Below are positions 22,104 to 30,533 of a DNA stretch of 64,000 bases, one piece after another (position 1 is the first letter of the stretch; every line of letters starts with the position of its first letter). The position numbers and the translations under genes are program-made. This DNA is from Mesorhizobium kowhaii. Its GTDB lineage: Bacteria > Pseudomonadota > Alphaproteobacteria > Rhizobiales > Rhizobiaceae. Where the stretch lies: assembly GCF_003253745.1 (NCBI RefSeq), contig NZ_MZXV01000040.1, forward strand, positions 124,001 through 188,000, read 5' to 3'. Below the pieces are notes generated by a model, which did not search any database, was not told where the DNA came from, and saw only the letters and a program-made list of their open reading frames with translations.

Positions 22104-23528
22104 ATGAGGCTACAAACCCTGCCCCTGATTCTCGCCGTTGCATTGTTCATGGAAAACATGGATTCGACCGTTATCGCCACGTCGCTGCCGGCGATTGCCG
22201 TCGACATCCACACCAGCCCGATCGCGCTGAAGCTGGCGCTGACGGCCTATCTGGTGTCGCTGGCGATCTTCATTCCGATCAGTGGCTGGATGGCCGACCG
22301 CTTCGGCGCCAAGAATGTCTTTCGCGCCGCAATCGCGGTCTTCATCGTCGGCTCGATCGCCTGCGCGCTTTCCGGTTCGCTGCCGGCCTTCGTGGTGTCG
22401 CGCTTCCTGCAAGGCATTGGCGGCGCCATGATGACGCCGGTCGGGCGACTGGTGCTGGTGCGCGCGACCCCGAAAAGCGAACTCGTCGCGGCGATGTCCT
22501 GGCTGACCGTTCCGGCGCTGGTCGGGCCACTGGTCGGGCCGCCCGTCGGCGGCTTCATCACCACTTATTTCACCTGGCACTGGATCTTCCTGATCAATGT
22601 GCCGATCGGCCTGATCGGCATCTGGCTGGCGACACGTTTCCTGCCGGAGACCGAACCAACGCAGAACCCGCCACTTGATTTCATTGGCTTCGTGCTGAGC
22701 GGGCTGGCGGCATCCGGCGTGGTGTTCGGCCTGTCGGTGGTCAGCCTGCCGTATCTGCCGCCGATCGTCGGCATCATCACCGTGGCGGTCGGCCTGTTGT
22801 CGGGGGCGCTCTATTTGCTGCACGCGCGCCGCGCCAAAAATCCGCTGCTGGCGCTCGAATTGTTCCGCAATCAGGTGTTCCGCTCTTCAGTGCTCGGCGG
22901 CTCCCTGTTCCGCATCGGCATCGGCGCCGTGCCCTTCCTGCTGCCGCTGATGTTCCAGATCGGCTTCGGACTGACGCCCTTTCAGTCAGGCATGATCACC
23001 TTCGTCTCGGCGATCGGTGCCATCGGGATGAAACTCGTCACCGCGCTGATCTTCCGAGCCGCCGGGTTTCGACGCGTGCTGGTCATTGGCTCGCTGGTCG
23101 CTGCAGCGTCGATTGCCGTCAACGGGCTGTTCACACCCGAGACACCCTATCTGCTGATGCTGGCCATGCTTCTCGTCGGCGGCTTCATCCGCTCGATGTT
23201 CTTCACCGGTGTCAATGCGTTGGCCTATGCCGAGGTTTCGGCTGAGAACACCAGCAAGGCGACGCCGATCGCCGCCGTCTTCCAGCAGCTTTCGATCGCG
23301 CTCGGCGTGGCGCTGGCCGGCGGCATCCTGGAAGTGTCGACGTCGATCCATGGCGGCCCGCTTTCGCTGGACGACTTCCACATCGCCTTCTTCATCGTCG
23401 CGGCTGTATCGGCGGCGGCGGCGCTGTCGTTCGTGCGGCTGGCGCCCGATGCCGGCAACGCCGTCTCCGGCCATGGCCGGCTGAGCACGCCCAAGACGCT
23501 GGAAGCAGTGAGCCCGCCGGGCAATTGA
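22104..23528 (+). CDS. DHA2-family MFS exporter with element-supplied 5' end
   Basis: 474 residues, about 14 membrane segments, with early MDSTVIATSLPAIAVDI and the GWMADRFGAKNVF loop typical of EmrB/QacA-type drug exporters. Codons 1-14 come from the inserted element: the peptide PLILAVALFME is the same as in the severed native start at 5380, but eight consecutive codons differ only by synonymous changes. The element therefore also supplies the promoter and ribosome site (a weak AAGGG upstream of ATG 22104). Substrate unknown. Confidence 0.88.
   Translation: MRLQTLPLILAVALFMENMDSTVIATSLPAIAVDIHTSPIALKLALTAYLVSLAIFIPISGWMADRFGAKNVFRAAIAVFIVGSIACALSGSLPAFVVSRFLQGIGGAMMTPVGRLVLVRATPKSELVAAMSWLTVPALVGPLVGPPVGGFITTYFTWHWIFLINVPIGLIGIWLATRFLPETEPTQNPPLDFIGFVLSGLAASGVVFGLSVVSLPYLPPIVGIITVAVGLLSGALYLLHARRAKNPLLALELFRNQVFRSSVLGGSLFRIGIGAVPFLLPLMFQIGFGLTPFQSGMITFVSAIGAIGMKLVTALIFRAAGFRRVLVIGSLVAAASIAVNGLFTPETPYLLMLAMLLVGGFIRSMFFTGVNALAYAEVSAENTSKATPIAAVFQQLSIALGVALAGGILEVSTSIHGGPLSLDDFHIAFFIVAAVSAAAALSFVRLAPDAGNAVSGHGRLSTPKTLEAVSPPGN
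22146..22156 (+). other. attR core
   Basis: TTCATGGAAAA, identical to 5419-5429. It lies within codons 15-18 of the exporter gene; element-derived sequence to its left supplies codons 1-14. Confidence 0.8.
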
Positions 23529-23537
23529 AGCGGCTGG

Positions 23538-23641
23538 CTTAAAGCGCGTCGCGTCGAAACGGATTCATGCGACGCGCTTTAAGTCCTTGTTTCTATGCAT
23601 GTCGTTGTCTCAAAACCGGGGCCACTTTTGAGCGACATGCA
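23538..23641. repeat. RIME-like intergenic palindrome
   Basis: AAAGCGCGTCGC and GCGACGCGCTTT form a stem, followed by ATGCATGTCGTTGTC and GAGCGACATGCAT as a second imperfect pair with CAAAACCGGGGCCACTTTTG between. This resembles rhizobial intergenic mosaic elements; related units lie at 24432-24480 and 37996-38100. It could serve as the 3' end of the two convergent genes. Confidence 0.65.
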
Positions 23642-24415
23642 TTAGGCTTCGGGCTCGCCCTGCCCTTCGCTATCGCTGCGGGCGCTCGAAGCCTCCTCCG
23701 ATCCGCCTGACGGCGGCTCTCGCCCTTTGAAATCCTTGGCCAACAGATAAAGCTCGACCGATTCGTCGCGCGACGCCGGCGGCTTGACGTGATGGACCGA
23801 GCGGAAGTTGCGCTTGAGCATGGAGAGCAGTTCGTTTTCGGCGCCGCCCTGGAAGGTCTTGGCGAGGAAATGCCCGCCTGGCTTCAGGACCGACAGCGCG
23901 AAATCGGCCGCCACCTCGCACAGATGCATGGTGCGGATATGGTCGGTTCTCTTGTGACCGGTGGTGGGTGCCGCCATGTCGGACAGCACCACATCCGGAT
24001 CGCCGCCCAGCGCCTCGGCCAGTTTCTGCGGCGCCAGCGGATCGAGGAAATCCATCAACAGCACCGGCGCACCGGGCACCGCATCCATTTCCAGATAGTC
24101 GATGCCGACGACATGCGGCTTGTCGGCCGTCGATTTCGTGCGCGCCGAGGCAACCTGGCACCAGCCGCCGGGGGCGGCGCCGAGGTCGATCACCTTCATG
24201 CCGGGTTTCAGGAGATGATGCTTGTCGTCGATCTCGATCAGCTTGTAGGCCGCGCGCGAGCGATAGCCGTCCGCCTTGGAGCGCTGGACATAGGGATCGT
24301 TGATGTGGCGCTGCAGCCAGCGGCGCGACGATTCCTTCAGGCCGCTCTTTTTCTTGATCCGGGTCTTCAGCACGCGAATGCTGGCAGACCCTGGTTTTTC
24401 CGGTTTCTTGGTCAT
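23642..24415 (-). CDS. rlmE: 23S rRNA (uridine-2'-O)-methyltransferase RlmE
   Basis: Methylates U2552 of 23S rRNA with SAM, needed for late 50S assembly. 257 residues: Lys in SRAAYKLIEID, the SAM site VIDLGAAPGGW, an Asp in LSDMAAPTTGHKRTDH and Lys in FLAKTFQG complete the K-D-K-type catalytic set. N- and C-termini have disordered extensions usual in Rhizobiales. Start ATG 24415. Co-directional with the phosphatase gene upstream (gap 58 bases with a RIME-like unit). Confidence 0.92.
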   Translation of the reverse strand: MTKKPEKPGSASIRVLKTRIKKKSGLKESSRRWLQRHINDPYVQRSKADGYRSRAAYKLIEIDDKHHLLKPGMKVIDLGAAPGGWCQVASARTKSTADKPHVVGIDYLEMDAVPGAPVLLMDFLDPLAPQKLAEALGGDPDVVLSDMAAPTTGHKRTDHIRTMHLCEVAADFALSVLKPGGHFLAKTFQGGAENELLSMLKRNFRSVHHVKPPASRDESVELYLLAKDFKGREPPSGGSEEASSARSDSEGQGEPEA

Positions 24416-24431
24416 TGGTTAGTTTCTTGTT

Positions 24432-24480
24432 TGAGCATGATCTTCTCCGAAAACCGGACGCCACTCTTCGGGATCATGAT
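24432..24480. repeat. RIME-like palindrome
   Basis: GAGCATGATCTTCTCCGAAA, ACCGG, CCACTCTTCGGGATCATGAT: the common rhizobial palindrome between rlmE and the ppx/gppA gene. Confidence 0.65.
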
Positions 24481-25823
24481 CTGCCACGCCCATCGTTGCG
24501 CCAGACGCCGTCATCGGCCATCAGTTCGCTCAATATGCCCTCGCGCAGGCCACGGTCGGCGACGCGCAGCCGCTCCGACGGCCATACCGCGCGGATCGCT
24601 TCGAGGATAGCACAGCCGGCCAGCACCAGATCGGCGCGATCGGCGCCGATGCACGGGTTGGCGCAGCGCTGCTGGAAATCCCAGCCGACCAGTTTTTCGA
24701 CCATGCGGTCGACGCTGTCGCGGTCCATCCACAGGCCGTCGACCCGCCGGCGATCATAGCGTTCGAGGTCAAGGTGGACGCCGGCCAGCGTCGTCACCGT
24801 GCCCGACGTGCCGAGCAGATGGAAATTCGGGCTGGCCTTCAGATGGCTCAACCGGTCACGGCCGTCGAAGCTGGCCAACCGGCGGGCGACGTCGTCGACC
24901 ATGGCGGCAAAGATCTCGCGTGTCACGGTGCGGCCGCCGAAACGCTCTGCCAGCGAGACGACGCCGACCGGCAGCGACGTCCACGATACGATATGATGGG
25001 CGAGCTGCGGCGAACGGCGGCCGGCGAGGTCGATCAGCGCGATTTCGGACGAACCACCGCCAATGTCGAACAGGACGACGCCTTGCGTGTCGCGCTCGAC
25101 CAGCGAACCGCAGCCGGAAACCGCCAGCCGCGCTTCTGTCTGACGATCGATGATCTCGAGCTTCAGGCCCGCCTCGCGCTCGACGCGATCGAGGAATTCG
25201 ACGCCGTTTTCAGCCGAGCGGCAGGCTTCGGTGGCGATCAGCCGGGCTTTTCTGATCTTGCGGTTGCGCAATTTGTCGCCGCAGATCTTCAGCGCCTCGA
25301 CGGCGCGGTCCATCGCCGGCTGGCTGAGCCGGCCATTGGCGGTGAGCCCCTCGCCCAGCCTGACGATGCGCGAAAAGGCATCGATGACGCGGAACTGGCC
25401 ATGCCGCGTCGGCACGGCAACCAGCAGCCGGCAATTGTTGGTGCCGAGGTCGAGTGCCGCAAACACCGGAAGCTCCTGCAGCGGCGGCCGACGGGCGCCC
25501 TGTTCGTGCCGCGCCGGCGCAACGGCGGGCAGGACCACGGAATCGGGCAGCCTGGTCGCTTCTGGCGCCGAAGTGGCGTTGCCGGGCACAGGCAATCGAT
25601 TCTCTGAGGGATGCGCCTCGTCGCGCGCAAAAACCTTGCGCCCGCGCCTTCGCTTGCGCCGCTTCTTGGGCTTGCCCTTCTGGTTATGGGATGCGTCGCC
25701 CGCCTGCCCATTGGCGGAGCGGGACTCCGTCGGGCGGCGTTGCCGCCACGAGCCAGCGGGCCCTGGGGAAGCGCTGGACGCGCCCACCTCCGGCGCGCCG
25801 GCGCCGGTGTCGCGGTCTTCCAC
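24474..25823 (-). CDS. Ppx/GppA family exopolyphosphatase/pppGpp phosphatase
   Basis: 449 residues. After a disordered, highly basic extension (about 1-110, KKRRKRRRGRK), the actin-like ATPase fold starts at FAALDLGTNNCRLLVA, with GEGLTANGRLS, IATEACR and the second phosphate motif VVLFDIGGGSSEIALI. It ends near the normal short-family length, without a C-terminal HD domain. It hydrolyses polyphosphate or pppGpp; which is preferred cannot be told. The usual Rhizobiales neighbour is rlmE, as here. Confidence 0.88.
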   Translation of the reverse strand: MEDRDTGAGAPEVGASSASPGPAGSWRQRRPTESRSANGQAGDASHNQKGKPKKRRKRRRGRKVFARDEAHPSENRLPVPGNATSAPEATRLPDSVVLPAVAPARHEQGARRPPLQELPVFAALDLGTNNCRLLVAVPTRHGQFRVIDAFSRIVRLGEGLTANGRLSQPAMDRAVEALKICGDKLRNRKIRKARLIATEACRSAENGVEFLDRVEREAGLKLEIIDRQTEARLAVSGCGSLVERDTQGVVLFDIGGGSSEIALIDLAGRRSPQLAHHIVSWTSLPVGVVSLAERFGGRTVTREIFAAMVDDVARRLASFDGRDRLSHLKASPNFHLLGTSGTVTTLAGVHLDLERYDRRRVDGLWMDRDSVDRMVEKLVGWDFQQRCANPCIGADRADLVLAGCAILEAIRAVWPSERLRVADRGLREGILSELMADDGVWRNDGRGRS

Positions 25824-26126
25824 TGTCGTTCCTTCCAGCGCCGCGCGAACCGATGACGGACGCAGCAGGCGCTTTGACGTGTTTTAAGTTGCCGCCAGAC
25901 TAACAGTGCCGCGCCCGATCACCAAGAGCCGCATGCTGAATTTTGCCGGCTGGGCGCGCCAACCGCCTTTCCGGCCGCGCTGCGTAATGTACCCGTAAGC
26001 CTGGATTGGTAGGCGCAACACCGGCTGGCGTCCCGTTTGGCCGCCGTCGACGCAGACAAATCTGCCGGCTGCCGCTACGCAAAGCGTTCGCGGTTGAATA
26101 GCCGGCTTCAATGAGGCATTTCTGAA
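25824..26126. other. Gene-free intergenic stretch
   Basis: Divergent promoters for the phosphatase gene and the YbhN-like gene presumably lie here. Open frames on the minus strand have no recognisable family or ribosome site; nothing else seen. Confidence 0.4.
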
Positions 26127-27134
26127 ATGAGCGGAAGAATCCGGCGCGACCGGCCTCTCGACAGAAAAGGAAGCGGATCCGCAACGCATGGCAGTCAGGC
26201 AATGAACTGGAGACGCTATTTCTGGCCGGTCATCGGCATTGCGGCTGTGATTTTCTCATTGCTGCTGCTCTGGCACGAACTGCGCGGCATCTCGCTCGAC
26301 GACGTCTGGGACGGCATTGCAGCGATTCCAGCTCGCGACTGGATCCTTGCCGCGCTGTGTTCGGTCGTCGCCTACGCCTCGCTCGCCGGCTACGACCACA
26401 TCGCGCTCTTGCATATCGGCAAAAAAGTGTCGTGGCTGTTCGTCACGCTCTGCTCTTTCACCACCTATGCGCTGTCGCACAACATCGGCGGCTCGGTGTT
26501 CTCCGGCGCCGTCATCCGCTACCGCGCCTATGGCACCAGGGGCCTGACCGGTCAGGATGTCGGCGTGCTGGTGGCGATCTGCTGGATCACCTTCGTGCTG
26601 TCGACGATCCTCGCCTCCGGCCTCGTATTGGTCTTCGAGCCTGAGATCCTCGACCGATTTTCCGGCATTGCCCATCACGGCTTGTCGGAAGCGGCGGGGA
26701 TTGTGATGCTGCTGCTCGTCGCCGCCTACATCTTCGGCAGCTGGCTGCATCTGCGCCCGCTGAAGATCGCCAGCTTCCAGCTGCACTATCCGGCGCTGCC
26801 GATCGTCGCGCGACAATTGCTGATCGGCCCGATCGAGCTGCTGGCGGCAACCGCGATCATCTTCTTCGCCCTGCCCGTGGCCCACAATCCCGGTTATTTC
26901 GTCGTTCTCGGCGTCTTCCTCGTCTCGTTCTCGATCGCGCAGATCTCGCATGCCCCGGGTGGGCTCGGCGTGTTCGAGGTCGTGTTCCTGGCGGGGCTGT
27001 CCGACATGGATCCGGTCGGCGTGCTGGCGGCCCTGCTGGTGTTTCGGTTGTTCTACCTGATCATCCCGCTGTTGCTCGGCCTGGGTATCGTGCTGTTCTT
27101 CGAACGATCGCAGTTCAGCCGCAGCGAGAGTTGA
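26127..27134 (+). CDS. YbhN/UPF0104-type integral membrane protein (LPG-synthase TM-domain family)
   Basis: 335 residues, about eight membrane helices. The family fingerprint is present: HNIGGSVFSGAVIRYRAYGT in the middle and SHAPGGLGVFEVVFLAGL near residue 275, as in the flippase-like domain of lysylphosphatidylglycerol synthases. The synthase domain itself is absent, so lipid or lipid-linked transport is a guess. Starts at 26127 or 26202 (MNWRRYFW) are possible; the hydrophobic core begins after the latter. Confidence 0.8.
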   Translation: MSGRIRRDRPLDRKGSGSATHGSQAMNWRRYFWPVIGIAAVIFSLLLLWHELRGISLDDVWDGIAAIPARDWILAALCSVVAYASLAGYDHIALLHIGKKVSWLFVTLCSFTTYALSHNIGGSVFSGAVIRYRAYGTRGLTGQDVGVLVAICWITFVLSTILASGLVLVFEPEILDRFSGIAHHGLSEAAGIVMLLLVAAYIFGSWLHLRPLKIASFQLHYPALPIVARQLLIGPIELLAATAIIFFALPVAHNPGYFVVLGVFLVSFSIAQISHAPGGLGVFEVVFLAGLSDMDPVGVLAALLVFRLFYLIIPLLLGLGIVLFFERSQFSRSES

Positions 27135-27308
27135 AGCGCAGGTTTGGACTCCAGACCGGCGCGCGAAGCCTGAACATGACATCTGAAACCGGCTGACGAA
27201 ACCTGCCATTGAACCGCTCAGCAGGCTTGACTATTTTCCGCTGGCGGCTACAAGGCAGCGCTCAAGCGGCTTGGCCGCTCGGCCTGCGCGGTTCATGACC
27301 ACGCCTGC

Positions 27309-27382
27309 TGGGGAATAGGTTAACGGTAGACCCACGGACTCTGACTCCGTTAGTCCTGGTTCGAATCCAGGTTCCCCAGCCA
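27309..27382 (+). tRNA. tRNA-Gln (anticodon CTG)
   Basis: Cloverleaf: acceptor TGGGGAA/TTCCCCA, anticodon stem ACGGA/TCCGT with loop CTCTGAC (anticodon CTG), T arm CCTGGTTCGAATCCAGG, and encoded CCA at 27380-27382. The accessory island starts right after it. Confidence 0.95.
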
Positions 27383-27422
27383 AGCAATTTCAAGCACTTA
27401 GCTGCCAAAATCGCGAAAAACT

Positions 27423-27532
27423 ATGTTGCTAGCCTCGAAATGCGTAGCAACATAAGCCCTTGATTTGTAAGGCGTGGTAACGGGCGGAGGCTGCGAATAG
27501 CAACATGCTTAGCAACATGGCTGCGGCAACAT
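27423..27532. repeat. TAGCAACAT nonamers next to tRNA-Gln
   Basis: TAGCAACAT at 27445, 27498 and 27510, inverted at 27423-27431, and a close copy GGCAACAT at 27525. Four exact nonamers in about 100 bases directly behind a tRNA gene look like integrase arm-type sites left by an integrated element. No integrase gene is found nearby. Confidence 0.6.
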
Positions 27533-27543
27533 GCGCGCGAGGC

Positions 27544-28371
27544 TTACTTCCCCCTCAACGCCAACCTATATCGGTAAGGGTTCGCCGGATCGATTTCGGC
27601 TTGTGGAATTAGGGCAATGGTCATCATTGGAGGGAGGCGACTTTGATAGCCCTCCAAGATTACCCTCTCGCCAAAGTCTAGAAGGAAATTCTCCCACCCA
27701 ACCAGCTTTTCCTCTACGTCCACAAAAGCCTCGGTGACGACGATTGTGCGGCGCCAACGGGGCGCCAGAACTCTGCCATGCTCGATTGTGAAATTTTTGA
27801 TCTCAAGATTGCCTGATTTGGAATTGGGGTCGTTGGAGTGCTCGGCGGCATTTCGCCACTTAATGACTTCGCCCACGTGAGCGTCGGCAAATGTGAGGAG
27901 ATTTGTGATTCCCGCATCCTTGCCCAAGGTGCTCTCCGCCCACACCACTGCTTGGGCAACCTTCGTCTTGCCGCCTTCAATTTTTGTCCACAATGAGCCA
28001 GCGTCAGGCTTGAAGGCCGTCGTCTTGAACAGTCGGAGGATTAGGCCGGCGACGGAATGCAGGTATTGTTTTGCAGATAGCAGAAACGCCTGTGCATCAG
28101 TTTCGAGGCCAATGGCATAAGGGATCGCGTTTATCCCCTTCCCTCGGTCGGCAATCGCCTTTTCTTGTCCGGCCGTGACACTGGCCTGAACCCTCAGGCG
28201 GGCCTGGTGACATTCCATCAAAGCCTGCTGGCACCGCCAAATCTCGCCGAACACTTCCTCTTCGTCGTCTGTAGCGCTGAACCTCAAGGCCGACGCCTGT
28301 GATGTCAGGCGCGCAACTATTGGTTCGCTGGTCCCGTAATTCGCGACTTGCTGGAACGTAAAGGGGCTCAT
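27544..28371 (-). CDS. Island protein with HEPN-like R-x4-H motif
   Basis: 275 residues, mostly helical. The second half reads NLLTFADAHVGEVIKWRNAA followed by EHSND; R-N-A-A-E-H fits the R-x4-H signature of HEPN RNases. The C-terminus (DPANPYRYRLALRGK) is strand-like. It starts six bases after the preceding small gene, so the two form an operon. No family recognised. The motif is short and may be coincidental; a toxin or defence role is only a hypothesis. Confidence 0.5.
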   Translation of the reverse strand: MSPFTFQQVANYGTSEPIVARLTSQASALRFSATDDEEEVFGEIWRCQQALMECHQARLRVQASVTAGQEKAIADRGKGINAIPYAIGLETDAQAFLLSAKQYLHSVAGLILRLFKTTAFKPDAGSLWTKIEGGKTKVAQAVVWAESTLGKDAGITNLLTFADAHVGEVIKWRNAAEHSNDPNSKSGNLEIKNFTIEHGRVLAPRWRRTIVVTEAFVDVEEKLVGWENFLLDFGERVILEGYQSRLPPMMTIALIPQAEIDPANPYRYRLALRGK

Positions 28372-28377
28372 GGTTGC

Positions 28378-28611
28378 CTAGAGGCCTAAGATGCCCCTGA
28401 GTCTGGCTACGGCTTTGTCATGACCGCGAGCCAAGAAGTCATCTATCTCGATTTGCTTTGAGCCTTCCCGTTTGTCGAATCCTCTAACGGCGACGTGATC
28501 CCATTCGTGCTCGACGTAACGGGTGCCGTCTGCCTCCTCGACCAAATACCACCAGTCCTCGTATTGGCCGAGGTGCCCCTTCTCAAGTTTATATAGCAAG
28601 GTTCTTGGCAA
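28378..28611 (-). CDS. Small acidic protein upstream of HEPN-like gene
   Basis: 77 residues: LGQYEDWWYLVEEADGTRYV, EHEWDHVAV, then a charged helix IEIDDFLARGHDKAVARLRG. Small, conserved-looking, of unknown function. Position and size fit a partner or antitoxin of the following gene, as an inference. Confidence 0.5.
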   Translation of the reverse strand: MPRTLLYKLEKGHLGQYEDWWYLVEEADGTRYVEHEWDHVAVRGFDKREGSKQIEIDDFLARGHDKAVARLRGILGL

Positions 28612-28668
28612 TTCCGTCTCCGAGTCCCTTCGATCCTCTTGCGATCATAGACGAAGCATTGACGAGAA

Positions 28669-28700
28669 AAACCCCGCCGAAGCGGGGCTTTGTCGTTTTG
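28669..28700 (-). terminator. Rho-independent terminator
   Basis: On the minus strand GCCCCGCTTCGGCGGGGTTTTT: a seven-base GC stem with a TTCG loop and U-run. It ends leftward transcription from the 28725-28922 ORF, before the 28611 gene. Confidence 0.75.
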
Positions 28701-28724
28701 TCTGTGATTAGGTCTTGCCCGCCG

Positions 28725-28922
28725 CTACCGCACCGCGGCCGGACACAGCCCCGTATCACGCAGTAGGCAATCCCCACACGGCAAGCTACCCGGTACGACG
28801 TCGACTAAAAAATCCGCCAGGACCATTCTATCCCGGCAAGGATCCACATTCATAAAGGACCGCACGCCGTACACCTCGCGCCCTTTGGTGGTCCTAACCC
28901 GCCCCATTACTAGCGACGGCAT
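28725..28922 (-). CDS. Small hypothetical protein with CxxC motif
   Basis: 65 residues with CRDR, then LPCGDCLLRDTGLC, possibly metal-binding. There is no good ribosome site, but a strong terminator follows on the same strand, which supports real transcription. Confidence 0.4.
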   Translation of the reverse strand: MPSLVMGRVRTTKGREVYGVRSFMNVDPCRDRMVLADFLVDVVPGSLPCGDCLLRDTGLCPAAVR

Positions 28923-29105
28923 AGATTGGTCTTTGTGTGAGGGCAGGATGTCATCGAGTTAGACCCTGGCACCGACGATCCGAAGAAGCTACGGGCCATA
29001 GACGAGTATCGGGCCAAGAAGGTGGAAGAATTTGCGGCCAAGAAAGCCCGTTGACTTCCTTTACCGTCACAGGTCTGCTGACAGGGATTTGTGAGGGGGG
29101 CTTAC

Positions 29106-29546
29106 TTGAACGCTGTTCTAAAGGGATTGGTTGCCCTAGCTTGCTGCGTGGTGATCGCTGGCGGCTCTTTCTGGAGTGTCAACAAGTTTTTCGCCATGCG
29201 TAAGGCAGAAGCACCCGGGGTCAATCTTTTCGCCGATGGCTCCTACAGCAATCTCGATGAAGACGACATTACGCTCCTCACGAAAGCCGTCACGAGAGAC
29301 TTCTTCGATCCTGACTCCGCTAAATTCTATGCGGTCAACTACAGCGAAAAGGACAAAATCAGGAATAAGGCGACGATTTGCGGCTACGTGAACGGCAAAA
29401 ATAGGATGGGTGGGTACATTGGCATCCAGCCATTTTTTTACGATCGAGAGCAGGGCACCGTGACCATGCTACCGGTTGAACTTAAAGACACCGCAGCCGA
29501 TACGTTCCTGCAGCTGGTTGAGGCCTTAGGATGCCCGCGTCCGTAG
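29106..29546 (+). CDS. Single-pass membrane protein of the island
   Basis: About 146 residues. One N-terminal membrane helix (LKGLVALACCVVIAGGSFW), then a soluble domain (LTKAVTRDFFDPDSAKFYAV, CGYVNGKNRMGGYIG, TFLQLVEALGCP). The domain resembles small exported proteins seen in rhizobial islands; no name can be given. TTG 29106 is preferred, because GAGGGGGG is correctly spaced; GTG 29091 is the alternative. Confidence 0.55.
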   Translation: MNAVLKGLVALACCVVIAGGSFWSVNKFFAMRKAEAPGVNLFADGSYSNLDEDDITLLTKAVTRDFFDPDSAKFYAVNYSEKDKIRNKATICGYVNGKNRMGGYIGIQPFFYDREQGTVTMLPVELKDTAADTFLQLVEALGCPRP

Positions 29547-29554
29547 GATAAACA

Positions 29555-29890
29555 CTACCGCCTCTTCACCTTCGGCGTGAGCTCCTCGATCCGCACCTTG
29601 TCGCCGATCTCCTTCGCCGTCGCCAAGGCCTTCGCCTTGTCCTTTGTAGTCAGTACGGTGCGCCATTGCGGCTTCTCGAACAAGCTAACGACGTAGGTAG
29701 GGGGCTGTTCGGCCGCGTGTTGCCTGACATCACCTTTCAAACCCTGCGCAGCTTTAATCACGGCCTTGCGGCTGTTACCGTGTTTTACGATCAACTCCCA
29801 AGCCAGGTCCGGAGTCAAACCGTTCTCCGAGGCGAAATATTCGACCTCATGGTCGTGAATAGCATCCTGCCTGCGCTTATCGCCGGCCAT
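29555..29890 (-). CDS. DUF3606-like protein
   Basis: 111 residues. Residues 1-55 (DKRRQDAIHDHEVEYFASEN, GLTPDLAWELIVKHGNSRKAV) match the DUF3606 pattern of a short helical domain common in soil proteobacteria. The C-terminal half (TYVVSLFEKPQWRTVLTTKD) is a small alpha/beta stretch. Role unknown. Confidence 0.6.
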   Translation of the reverse strand: MAGDKRRQDAIHDHEVEYFASENGLTPDLAWELIVKHGNSRKAVIKAAQGLKGDVRQHAAEQPPTYVVSLFEKPQWRTVLTTKDKAKALATAKEIGDKVRIEELTPKVKRR

Positions 29891-30244
29891 TTGAGCCTCC
29901 GCTCTGCCCTGTTTGAGCTACGAGCGCCAGTTTGGCAGCCTAATGCTACCGTGGTGCAGGGGATGCTTGGGTGAAGCGAGCCGCACCGGCCATTGCGGGT
30001 CAGTCTTTTTGGGATCGTCCCCCGCATTGCCAAAGCTAAATGCATATTAGCAATAGCTCAATTAAGACTGAAGTCCCTAAGTCCCCCGACCAAAGGTCGG
30101 CTTCCAGTCGCGATTGCTCTTCGCCTGGATGCCTTCGTAGTCGGGAATGACTGTGAAAACACCGGCCGGCGTTCACGGCCCGCCGACTGACCGGCATCTA
30201 TCAAATGTGATTAGCCAAACCGAACCGAAAGTGTACAGGGGAGA
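29891..30244. other. Gene-free stretch with one hairpin
   Basis: A hairpin CCGACCAAAGGTCGG (about 30087-30101) is the only structure seen; it has no U-run. No coding sequence is supported. Confidence 0.35.
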
Positions 30245-30325
30245 ATGCCTCCTACCAGAACCCTGCTGGAGTACACCATCATCGCTGCGCTGATCGGGGC
30301 GACAATATGGATCGGCTTTATCTAA
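30245..30325 (+). CDS. 26-residue membrane peptide
   Basis: MPPTRTLLEYTIIAALIGAT plus IWIGFI: one membrane helix. AGGGGAGA directly precedes the ATG. The EYTIIAALIG stretch resembles the core of Flp pilins (EYGLIAALI), so it may be a miniature relative or coincidence. Confidence 0.4.
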   Translation: MPPTRTLLEYTIIAALIGATIWIGFI

Positions 30326-30419
30326 CTGGTCAGAGATACCAACGCTCTGACATCTGGTCCTGGCATGTCGTCACTAATTTAGCATTCTCTTGACTACCGT
30401 TCCGCTTTAGAATGCGGCG

Positions 30420-30533
30420 ATGATCTCGGAGCGAAAGAAGACAGTGATCGTGGTTGCCATTATCGTCGCCACGGCTGCCTTTTTTGGTGTCTTGGTCTCG
30501 ATCATTGTACAGCTATCGACCGCCCCGACTTAA
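30420..30533 (+). CDS. 37-residue membrane peptide
   Basis: MISERKKTVIVVAIIVATAA followed by FFGVLVSIIVQL: a basic start and one membrane helix, ending TAPT. Ribosome site weak (GCGGCG). Function unknown. Confidence 0.35.
   Translation: MISERKKTVIVVAIIVATAAFFGVLVSIIVQLSTAPT

Larger units (their letters stand above)
5419..22156. mobile_element. 16.7-kb integrated phage-like element
   Basis: Bounded by an 11-base direct repeat, TTCATGGAAAA, at 5419-5429 and 22146-22156. A tyrosine integrase lies at the right end and an excisionase-like gene at the left end. Contents: a small leftward operon, a virion-like operon with a prohead-protease homologue and tape-measure-like protein, a cargo pair, a replication module (primase-polymerase, DUF669, SF3-type helicase), an iteron-like region, and a CI/Cro-like regulator between divergent promoters. 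Base composition is clearly less GC-rich than the flanks. It lacks recognisable terminase, portal and capsid genes, so it may be a satellite, a hybrid phage-plasmid, or a deleted prophage. Confidence 0.88.

Noticed and set aside
28970..29053. Possible small gene ending in a charged helix (DEYRAKKVEEFAAKKAR)
   Set aside because: The frame looks coding, but there is no start codon after the preceding in-frame stop; at most a fragment.
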